From contig NZ_CP120416.1 of the NCBI RefSeq assembly GCF_032773895.1, positions 804,001 through 868,000 on the forward strand: a stretch of 64,000 bases of DNA. The letters run 5' to 3'. Origin of the DNA: Teredinibacter sp. KSP-S5-2 (GTDB lineage: Bacteria > Pseudomonadota > Gammaproteobacteria > Pseudomonadales > Cellvibrionaceae). Shown here piece after piece: positions 37,018-43,885 of this stretch. Within the stretch, counting starts at the first letter, position 1; each line of letters opens with the position of its first letter. The notes below the pieces were generated by a model. It searched no databases and was not told where the DNA came from. It saw only the letters and a program-made list of their open reading frames with translations. Position numbers and translations under genes: made by a program.

Positions 37018-37410
37018 ATGAAATTAATGTTTCTTTGTGTTGTACTTCTTTTTTCTTATCCTGCACTCGCTTGTAAGTGTGGAGGTGTTAGAGGAAATGT
37101 AGAAAAAATAGTATATGCGCGGGTTATGTCTACTAAATATGTAGAGAAAAGTAGCGTGCCTGAGTCATATGTAAAAGTAAAATATAAAACCATTCGTGTT
37201 TTTAAGGGAGAGAGTAATAAAAAAGAAGTATTGAGAGAAAGTTTAGGTACTTGCTCTATAGGTGTTAGGGCTGGCAGAGAGTATGTGTTTTATATTCTAA
37301 AAGATGGATCAACATCTATCTGTGATGGAAGTAAAGAAGTGTTAGGGTGGACAGATTGGGGTAAGGATATACTTGAAAAGGCTCGGCTAGATGGAAAAGA
37401 AATAAAATAA
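37018..37410 (+). CDS. TIMP/netrin-like exported protein, candidate metallopeptidase inhibitor and immunity protein
   Basis: A 130-residue protein with an AAGGA site. The signal peptide (FLCVVLLFSYPALA) predicts cleavage just before Cys-Lys-Cys-Gly-Gly, so the mature protein would start with a CxC pair as TIMPs do. The rest fits a netrin-like OB barrel: VYARVMSTKYV, YKTIRVFKGES, a cysteine in GTCSIGVRAGREYVFYIL and another in TSICDGS. In TIMPs the N-terminal Cys binds the catalytic zinc of the metallopeptidase. The gene lies directly behind a broken HExxH tip, which makes an immunity role attractive. Fold and role are inferred from pattern and context. Confidence 0.68.
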   Translation: MKLMFLCVVLLFSYPALACKCGGVRGNVEKIVYARVMSTKYVEKSSVPESYVKVKYKTIRVFKGESNKKEVLRESLGTCSIGVRAGREYVFYILKDGSTSICDGSKEVLGWTDWGKDILEKARLDGKEIK

Positions 37411-37432
37411 TTTAAAAATAGGGGGGGTACAC

Positions 37433-37625
37433 GCTGTCCTTGGCAAAATACGAATTCAAGCCAATAATCGACGAAGAAAAGTCTACTTAATTGGCTGTTC
37501 TATCCTGGTTAAATAATAGTTGAACCGATTGTGGTAATCCCTAAATTGATCAAGCTTTCGTTGTAAATATTGGTTGCTTAGGAATGGTGTTTTGGTCTAT
37601 TCGGCCCCTTCTGACTGTGCCGATT
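37433..37625 (-). mobile_element. diverged IS 3'-end fragment
   Basis: It starts with TGTCCTTGGCAAAATACG and includes AAATTGATCAAGCTTTCGTT and a decayed CCTTCTGACTGTGCCGAT, all matching the IS in order. Confidence 0.65.
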
Positions 37626-37675
37626 TTATTGGGTAGAAGGTGTTATTGAATAATAAGCGTCCATTCAAGGAGAGT

Positions 37676-38179
37676 ATGCTTATGAATCTAACTAAGTATC
37701 CATTTTTAACTGTCATTTTTCTATTGATAGTTAATTCTTCTAACTCTCTGTCATGTGATTTGGATATTAAGCCCGTATTGGAGCTAAGTGAAAATGGCTC
37801 CGAAGTAATAGTAATAATGAAGAATGAAGGCTTATCTGATTTCAGAATTGCTAATAACTTCGAGGTGGGAGGTAAAAATAGTATTAGTCCTCTAAAACTA
37901 GTAATAAAAAATTTAGAAGGAGCGCTGAAGGAAGTTGATGGTGTTATAGATACAGGAGTTCCACGGAATATAATCAATATTAATCGTCGTCACTTTTACG
38001 GGAAGAGCTTTAGTCTTGATGATATAAAATTCTTTTTTAATATAAAGCCAGGTAGTTATAAGATTAAAGCAATCTATCAAGATAGGCTGGCAAAAGAAGA
38101 ATCATGTGATCTGGTTTCTATGGTTGAGTCAAAATGGATAGACGTTAGCATTGTCGGCACAATGAACTACACAGAGTAA
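37676..38179 (+). CDS. exported beta-rich protein, possible orphan immunity protein
   Basis: About 167 residues from the ATG at 37676 (or 37682), with AAGGAGAG upstream. A signal peptide (FLTVIFLLIVNSSNSLS) precedes an immunoglobulin-like beta domain: GSEVIVIMKNEGLSDFRI, NIKPGSYKIKAIYQ and a late cysteine. The layout resembles the immunity candidate at 23231-23719, though identity is low. No toxin tip remains beside it. Confidence 0.5.
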   Translation: MLMNLTKYPFLTVIFLLIVNSSNSLSCDLDIKPVLELSENGSEVIVIMKNEGLSDFRIANNFEVGGKNSISPLKLVIKNLEGALKEVDGVIDTGVPRNIININRRHFYGKSFSLDDIKFFFNIKPGSYKIKAIYQDRLAKEESCDLVSMVESKWIDVSIVGTMNYTE

Positions 38180-38331
38180 TTCAAGGTGAAAGTTGTAAAG
38201 TAAGTTGTTGATAATAGGGGGTAAGCAGATGAGTGTGGTGTATGGAAAACTAAGCTATCTGATTAGGTGTGATAATGTAACCTCTGAGATGAAAAGGTTG
38301 GCATGGTTCTATTGGCTCTTTGATTAATAAA

Positions 38332-38619
38332 ATGGTTAACTTAGTTGAACTTTTGTACTTTTTAAATATTCCGATAATGCTTGTTTATTGGGCTGGAGTC
38401 CTTGTCTTTGATTTTCTGTTTATCCAATTTTTCATCAGAAGATGGCCTCATGGGCTGCTTAGTTATAAGTTTTCAGAAATACATGCTGTAATTGGTATTT
38501 TTTTTCCTGTAATTATTTTGATTAACTTGCCTGAAAGTAGTATGAGTATATTTGAAATAGTTCTTTTTTTTGCCGGTGCAATTTATAGCTATTTTTTAAG
38601 AATTAGAAGGGCGGGGTAG
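38332..38619 (+). CDS. small membrane protein, possible orphan immunity protein
   Basis: About 95 residues with three membrane helices (FLNIPIMLVYWAGVLVFDFL, IHAVIGIFFPVIILINL, IFEIVLFFAGAIYSYFL) and a basic C-terminus (RIRRAG). The ATG at 38332 is the likely start but its ribosome site is weak. It resembles in kind the membrane immunity candidates at 15426 and 16301. Confidence 0.45.
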   Translation: MVNLVELLYFLNIPIMLVYWAGVLVFDFLFIQFFIRRWPHGLLSYKFSEIHAVIGIFFPVIILINLPESSMSIFEIVLFFAGAIYSYFLRIRRAG

Positions 38620-39984
38620 CTATATACTCGAAAGGTTGTTGTCCTTGCCTTCAGCCCAAGTCTGCGAATATAGCTTTCCCTCGAATGCCCAATAAAATCG
38701 CGAGTTTTTTATCTATCTACGAGTGGTTTTTCTTTCAGGCTGAGTAAGATAGTAACGAGTAATGTCTGGGTTGTTTGATTTGTCGGATGCGGATGATAAT
38801 CGAGATCTTTATGTATGCATTATAAGAGTGTTCGGGCATAATTAGAAAGAAATTTCAAGATATTCAGCAAAGCAAATTAAATTAAAAACGCCTTGTGAAA
38901 CCTATTGACTTTCATTAAATGAAGAAATAGCCGCCATTTTCTCTTTTTTTTAGTCAATACTGGTGGTGTTGGCGTTTGTAATGTAGAAAATATGAAACCG
39001 TGTTAAATATGAGGCAAAAAAATGCACGGTTTAAAATGCTTTCAGAAAATCCTTTTTATCCTGTTCTTATGGTTGTTATTGGTGACTTGTCACTACCCCA
39101 ATAATCAGACAACGCAATTTTCCGGACTGTCACCTGTGTTGTCGTCTTGCCCCGGAATGCATAAGCAAAAACTGCAGGTCAGGGGGCAAACTCTCTTGAA
39201 ACATTATATTGGATACCTGTTTATAGCGAGTTACTAACCCAGTAGTGAGTTACTAACCCAGGCTGTTCAGAATGCGCATTCTGTAGAAGGGTGAGAGATG
39301 GGGGGGAAGGCATGGATTTAATTTTCCCATGTCCAATATCCGCAGGTTGACTTATAAAATCAATTCTATTGGGAATAGACATTTTTACGAGAATGAGGTC
39401 TAATGAGACGCAGAAAATGAATTCTGTGTTTTTCCAAGCGTTAGAAAGTAAGTCACTGAAAGCCAAGGAAAAACTGTCTCCTCATGGAGTGCATAGAAGA
39501 CCGGGATAGCTCCGCTATGTACTCAGACAGCTTTTCCCCACCTTTGAGCCGTTCTTAAACGGACTTTCTGTTTGTTAACGCATTGAATTCCAATAAAGAA
39601 TTTATGAGTGAGAATCATTCTTATCCAAATATATAAGGAATTCTGTTTAATACAGGTAGCCACATAAGGATTAATTCTGGTGAAGCGAGAAGTCATATTT
39701 ATCCCTAGTTGTGCTGCCCTCGGTAGGTATTCACCTCTATTTCTTCACTTTAATATTGACGTGAATTTTACATCGTTTAAATTTTTTATTGGCTAGGTGT
39801 TATAGCTTCATTTTTCCTAAAAGGTATATTGGATACATAAAGTAAATAAAAACTAATACCTACTAGTGACAATAAATACATGAAATTTGGAGATCCTAGT
39901 GAAGGTAATGTATCAGGCCTATCTACGGGAGGTTTATGTGGGGAAGGTCGAGTTTTTTTAAAAAATATGGAGTAATTATTAAAA
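38620..39984. other. long region without a convincing gene; IS relics and short repeats
   Basis: It contains GTCCTTGCC near 38640 and CATGTCCAATATCCGCAGG near 39330, both like decayed pieces of the IS (compare ATGTCCAGTATCCGTAAAT in the full copy). A frame at 39022-39237 has a lipoprotein-like start (LFLWLLLVTCHY), but its tail looks non-coding and it is doubtful. Short repeats lie at 39228-39283. Otherwise nothing was recognised. Confidence 0.45.
39228..39283. repeat. tandem 15-mer repeat and a 16-base palindrome
   Basis: GAGTTACTAACCCAG occurs at 39228-39242 and 39247-39261. It is followed by the perfect palindrome CAGAATGCGCATTCTG at 39268-39283. Role unknown. Confidence 0.6.
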
Positions 39985-40338
39985 ATGAAAAAAAATCTAT
40001 TGTTGTTTTTTGCAATTATCTTTTCAGTTGAAGTATATGCGGCAGGACCACAATGTTCTACGAAAGTAACTACTACACGTGTTTCTAGTTCGGGAGGTTT
40101 GTATTTGTCTGCTGAGTCTATTTCTAATGGCCAATATATAGCCCTGTGCAGTGTCGCTAGTCCAGTGAATAATGTAGCTGTAGATACTTGCAAATCGTGG
40201 TTAAGTATCTTGCAAAGCGCTCAAGTCTCAGGGCGAAGTGTCATGGTTTCATACAAATTCTCTCCAGAGATTGCATCATGTAATGAAGTGCCTGTGTCAA
40301 GCCCTCCATCGCCGTATTTTGTTCAGTTAACACAATAG
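39985..40338 (+). CDS. small secreted protein, tandem family member A
   Basis: A 117-residue protein with a clean signal peptide (LLLFFAIIFSVEVYAA). The mature part is about 97 residues with several cysteines and the family block SWLSILQSAQVSGRSVMVSY followed by a Cys. Six related genes follow to 43364. The shared pattern is an aromatic-Ser-x-Leu helix, Ala, Gly-Arg/Lys, a Val-rich strand, Tyr, then Cys. No named family can be assigned; a small secreted disulfide-bonded beta domain is likely. Confidence 0.6.
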   Translation: MKKNLLLFFAIIFSVEVYAAGPQCSTKVTTTRVSSSGGLYLSAESISNGQYIALCSVASPVNNVAVDTCKSWLSILQSAQVSGRSVMVSYKFSPEIASCNEVPVSSPPSPYFVQLTQ

Positions 40339-40598
40339 GGTTGTAACAAAATGGTTAAGAAAGCTTGGCTTGACGATACGTTGCATTACTCGGCTTAGGC
40401 CGCGTATCCGATCTCTATTCATTTTTTATAGCAGATTGTCATAGGTGTAGGCCATAAAACGAGTAAGAATTAGTTTTAACTAAGAAGTGGTTGGCAGAGA
40501 TAGGTAAGTGTGTTTATTTATTAATCTGCTAGATTGTTCATCCTTTCGGGGTGATGTGGGGCGTCAGTCCATTACGAGGTGTATAAAAGGAGTAATTG

Positions 40599-40964
40599 AT
40601 GAAGAAGCTGGTTTTTTTCGTATTGTTTTTCTTTTCACTTGGTGTACGTGCAAATCCTATAAATATTGATGGTGTGGAGTCATATTTAGGGAAAATTGAT
40701 AGTGTGGCTATGGGTTTTTTTGCCCATGCTGCTGTCGGATTGCCTTCGGACACAACGTGCAAGGGTAAGAGAATGATTGTATTGCTGAAAAGTAATGCAA
40801 ATTTTGATTATATTTATTCAACGCTGTTAGCTGCTGTCGCATCCAAATCAGATGTTCACCTCTATCGAGTTGCTGCGGGTTCGGTAACCTTTGGTGGAAC
40901 AGAGTATTGTGCGATTAATGAGGCCGCGTTTGGTCGCTTTCCTTCGTGGCCAGTGGGCTCATAA
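40599..40964 (+). CDS. small secreted protein, tandem family member B
   Basis: A 121-residue protein from the ATG at 40599, with AAAAGGAG upstream. Signal peptide (LVFFVLFFFSLGVRA) and the family block YIYSTLLAAVASKSDVHLYR, with Cys on both sides (TTCKG, EYCAIN). Member B departs from the usual Gly-Arg at the block centre (Ser-Lys-Ser). Confidence 0.6.
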   Translation: MKKLVFFVLFFFSLGVRANPINIDGVESYLGKIDSVAMGFFAHAAVGLPSDTTCKGKRMIVLLKSNANFDYIYSTLLAAVASKSDVHLYRVAAGSVTFGGTEYCAINEAAFGRFPSWPVGS

Positions 40965-41123
40965 CATTTTATTGGGGTGTTAAATATAAATGTATATCGT
41001 TGTTGTTTTTTGCTTTTTATAATCTTTCCTATTGAGGAAATAAAGTTTGCCGTAATAGAAAAAATGCGGATAGAAGACTTGGTTTTATATATGGCCTCGA
41101 TCATATAACGGATAGGAAATCGT

Positions 41124-41426
41124 GTGAGAAAACTATTGCTATTAATTATATTGCTTTGTTCGAGTGGTTCTTATGGCGCGGGGAATGTTGAGGTTACAGT
41201 AACTGATGTAGGTATTAAGTGGGGCAAGGCTTGTGCGTTGTTGAGTAACGGAGATAATATTTTTATGGACCTGGCTACAGAAACTGGTAGGGCTGAGTAT
41301 TCGACTGTGTTGACTGCATTTGCAGGGGGCCGGTCTTTGTTAGTGTATATTACTGATAACACTATTCCGTCTATCTGCAATGCTGCTTTTGTAAAACAGC
41401 ACGGTATGATTGTGCTTATTAAATAG
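41124..41426 (+). CDS. small secreted protein, tandem family member C
   Basis: A 100-residue protein with a GTG start and AGGAAATC upstream. Signal peptide (LLLIILLCSSGSYGA), then a strand VEVTVTDVGIKWG and the family block EYSTVLTAFAGGRSLLVY followed by a Cys (SICNAAF). It is among the shortest members and probably the minimal domain. Confidence 0.6.
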   Translation: MRKLLLLIILLCSSGSYGAGNVEVTVTDVGIKWGKACALLSNGDNIFMDLATETGRAEYSTVLTAFAGGRSLLVYITDNTIPSICNAAFVKQHGMIVLIK

Positions 41427-41432
41427 GTTTCA

Positions 41433-41666
41433 ATGGTGAATGCAGTTTCTCGTGTTGTAACCGATGGGGTTTCTTTTGTATATACTAATCTGGGGGGAGT
41501 TTTTATATATTTTAAAACTGGTTTTAAAGTCGGTTTTTCGGCGGAGTTTGAACCGATGTTCTCTCTTCTGTTTGGATATGATCAGGATATAACATATATT
41601 GCTTTAGATGTGGTTGCAGTAGTTATCATATGTTTTTTGATAAAAAAGATTAAGATGAACAAGTAA
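41433..41666 (+). CDS. small single-pass membrane protein within the tandem array
   Basis: A 77-residue protein starting six bases after member C. A glycine-rich amphipathic N-terminal half (FVYTNLGGVFIYFKTGFKVG) is followed by one C-terminal membrane helix (ITYIALDVVAVVIICFL) and a basic end (KKIKMNK). It does not belong to the secreted family. Coupling to member C suggests they act together. The layout recalls phage coat-like or pilin-like small proteins only loosely. Confidence 0.4.
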   Translation: MVNAVSRVVTDGVSFVYTNLGGVFIYFKTGFKVGFSAEFEPMFSLLFGYDQDITYIALDVVAVVIICFLIKKIKMNK

Positions 41667-41712
41667 TGCAGCGGATGAACCCTTGTTTAATACTATAAAT
41701 ATAGGAGAACTT

Positions 41713-42048
41713 ATGTTCAGGAAATTATTTTTTTTATTTGTAGGGCTTGTGCTCTCCTCTGTTGCTTTTGCAGAGCATGCTAACTGGACAGCGGAAGTGA
41801 CATCGGTTATTTCTCGAGATAGTGGCGTTGTTGCTGTAACCCTGGAAAATCCCTAGGCACCGAATCCTGCTGGTGCGGTTTTTAATTGCGAAGCATCTAT
41901 TGTATACCTGGGCTCTAAAACAATAGAGTCTCATGCCGCTATGGTATCCACTGCGTTGATTGCCTATACAGCAGGTAAAACAATAAGAATAGGCGTATTT
42001 GGCACCGGTAATGAATGTGTCTCAAACTATTTGACGTTAAAGCCTTAG
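41713..42048 (+). pseudogene. small secreted protein, member D, with one in-frame amber codon
   Basis: It has a ribosome site (AGGAGAA), signal peptide (FFLFVGLVLSSVAFA) and a frame of 111 codons, intact except for TAG at 41854-41856. After the stop the same frame keeps the family block MVSTALIAYTAGKTIRIGVF and its final Cys. A single substitution in a recent pseudogene, or readthrough, would explain it. Confidence 0.65.
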
Positions 42049-42117
42049 TCTTTAACAAGATAATAGATTTTACTCGCGTTAGGTAACGATCCTTTATTTG
42101 AATATGTGGAGTGATTG

Positions 42118-42432
42118 ATGAAAGTTAGGCTGTTTTTAGTATTTTGGCTGGTTCTATTTTTGAGTAATTTTTCCCAGGCCGCCTATCCAAAAGTGGAGGT
42201 TATTCCTGAGAGTTGGATATTGGAAAATTATGTTGGAGATAATGACAATGTTAAAGTTTGGAACTCTGGGTCGAGCTGTTCTGGGAAGTTGCAGTTTCCT
42301 TCCAATTCAACGCAAGGAGATATCGATCGGTTTTGGTCGACTGTCTTGGCAGCCAAATTAGCAGGGAGAAAGATATTTGTTTACTATATTCCTGGTGAGT
42401 GCAATATTAAGAGTTTTGGTATGGTGCAATAA
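42118..42432 (+). CDS. small secreted protein, tandem family member E
   Basis: A 104-residue protein from the ATG at 42118 (TGGAG upstream). Signal peptide (LFLVFWLVLFLSNFSQA), then VEVIPESW and the family block FWSTVLAAKLAGRKIFVYY followed by GECNIKSF. A paired Cys lies before the block (SSCSGK). Confidence 0.6.
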   Translation: MKVRLFLVFWLVLFLSNFSQAAYPKVEVIPESWILENYVGDNDNVKVWNSGSSCSGKLQFPSNSTQGDIDRFWSTVLAAKLAGRKIFVYYIPGECNIKSFGMVQ

Positions 42433-42541
42433 TCAAAATTACATAACCTATACCGTCCATCGTTTTTTATTTGGCCTTAGGTCTCATTGAAAAGTCGAGC
42501 ATGTTTTGGGCGCTACGCCTCATAATTTAAAGGAGTTTTTT

Positions 42542-42868
42542 ATGAATGTGTTTTTGTTTTCCTGTTTGTTTTTCTTTTCTCAAGTAGCTTTTTCAGTGAG
42601 TCAGAGTGTTCCCTCTGATCGATCTGTTTCGTTGTTGGTGGCTTATGGAGATATAGTGGTGGTCCAGTTTTCTCCGTCGTTTGAAAACACCCAGAACTGC
42701 AGTAGTTCGAGTCAAGTTACAGCTCAGTTGGATTTAAATGAAGATCCTCACAAAGCTTTGTACTCGACTTTGCTAATGGCATTTGCATCGGGTAAAAAAG
42801 TTGGTTTTGGGATTGAAGGCTGTTCTGGTCAGTATCCGAAGATCTATCGTGTCGACGTCAAGAGTTAG
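42542..42868 (+). CDS. small secreted protein, tandem family member F
   Basis: A 108-residue protein from the ATG at 42542 with a strong AAAGGAG. Signal peptide (FLFSCLFFFSQVAFS), strand GDIVVVQFSPS, family block LYSTLLMAFASGKKVGFGIE and the closing Cys in GCSGQYPKIYRV. The helix-Gly-Lys-Val-GCSG layout is similar to small secreted toxin B-subunit-like proteins, but this is only a hint. Confidence 0.6.
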   Translation: MNVFLFSCLFFFSQVAFSVSQSVPSDRSVSLLVAYGDIVVVQFSPSFENTQNCSSSSQVTAQLDLNEDPHKALYSTLLMAFASGKKVGFGIEGCSGQYPKIYRVDVKS

Positions 42869-43019
42869 ACGTAACAGAAATATGGCCGAGTTGGTCGAGA
42901 TAAAAAGTCAAAATATTTCTTAAGCGTTCTTTGGCCTTGCTAAATGCTATGGCTGGCACTAAGGGGCGGCTGAATGGCCCAACCGCTAGTAATTAAATTT
43001 GCCAAAATAAGGAGAGGTA

Positions 43020-43364
43020 ATGAGAATTGTATTTGTTATATTTATATGTTTTTTAAGTATGAATTGTTTTGCTGCATGGAAAAATGTAGGCGGAAAGGTA
43101 AAGTCAATAACTACATATGCAACAACGGAGACGATTCTAGTTACAATAAGTAGCCATGGCGAGGATGTTCCTGAATGTTCGAATAAATCTGTCTTTGCCA
43201 TTAGTAAGGATATTTCATCTGAAGCAAGAGCGAGAATGTACTCCATGCTGTTGGCTGCTAGAGCAACTGATCGTAGTGTGACGTTAGCATACAATCACGA
43301 AGGTAATTGTGAACCATGGGGTTCAAATCAAGATGCCTATCGGAGAATTACTCGAATGTACTAG
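43020..43364 (+). CDS. small secreted protein, tandem family member G
   Basis: A 114-residue protein with AAGGAGAGG before the ATG. Signal peptide (IVFVIFICFLSMNCFA), strands VGGKVKSITTYA and TILVTISSHG, family block MYSMLLAARATDRSVTLAYN and closing Cys (GNCEPWG). Last member of the array. Confidence 0.6.
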   Translation: MRIVFVIFICFLSMNCFAAWKNVGGKVKSITTYATTETILVTISSHGEDVPECSNKSVFAISKDISSEARARMYSMLLAARATDRSVTLAYNHEGNCEPWGSNQDAYRRITRMY

Positions 43365-43603
43365 TACTGATTAGTACATCAATAGGTAATAAAGTGAATA
43401 CATACTCCTCTGAGATCGGTGGATTCAAGAATGTGTCTCAAGTTATATTTACGAGCCAACAGTATGGCTAACAAGTTGCCGCAGAGAGTAATGTATCACT
43501 TGTTCCCGCTTTACTAATGTTTTTATTTCGAGTACTTGCTTATTGAAAGATATAGGTTTTGATGTAAATTCCTGGTTCTTTGAAATCGGGAGGCTTTAGT
43601 GAG

Positions 43604-43813
43604 ATGAATATGAAGCAGACAATTGTGGGTTATCACAAAGACGAAGAGGGTGACTGGGTGGCAGAATTAGAGTGTCGGCATTTTCAGCATGTGCGTAATA
43701 AGCCGCCGTTTATTAATCGTCCCTGGGTGGAAACAGAATCTGGTCGGGCGTCGATGTTAGGAGAGCTGCTCAATTGTGTAAAGTGCGATAAGGCTGAGCC
43801 TAAAGATCACTGA
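43604..43813 (+). CDS. DUF3565 family protein
   Basis: A 69-residue protein from the ATG at 43604. Almost the whole length follows the DUF3565 pattern: IVGYHKDEEGDWVAELECRH, FQHVRNKPPF, NRPWVETESGR and a closing CVKC. His and Cys residues suggest metal binding. Function unknown in the family. Confidence 0.85.
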   Translation: MNMKQTIVGYHKDEEGDWVAELECRHFQHVRNKPPFINRPWVETESGRASMLGELLNCVKCDKAEPKDH

Positions 43814-43844
43814 TGTGGTGTTTGGCTTTTTCAATAAGTTTTTT

Positions 43845-43876
43845 TAAAGAGCGACAGAAATTCTGTCGCTCTTTTG
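43845..43876. terminator. bidirectional terminator
   Basis: AAAGAGCGACAGAA and TTCTGTCGCTCTTT form a perfect 14-bp stem flanked by A and T runs, between the convergent DUF3565 and serine hydrolase genes. Confidence 0.9.
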
Positions 43877-43885
43877 TAGGTTGTT

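Noticed and set aside
15692-37430. CRISPR array
   Set aside because: Short repeats exist, but they are few, irregularly spaced and separated by genes.
39022-39237. Small lipoprotein gene
   Set aside because: The hydrophobic start and Cys look right, but the rest is compositionally non-coding and runs into short DNA repeats. Kept only as a remark under the intergenic region.
29843-43400. Integron-like cassette array
   Set aside because: Many small promoter-poor genes lie in one direction, but no attC-type sites or integron integrase were seen. The repeated elements between genes match an IS end instead.
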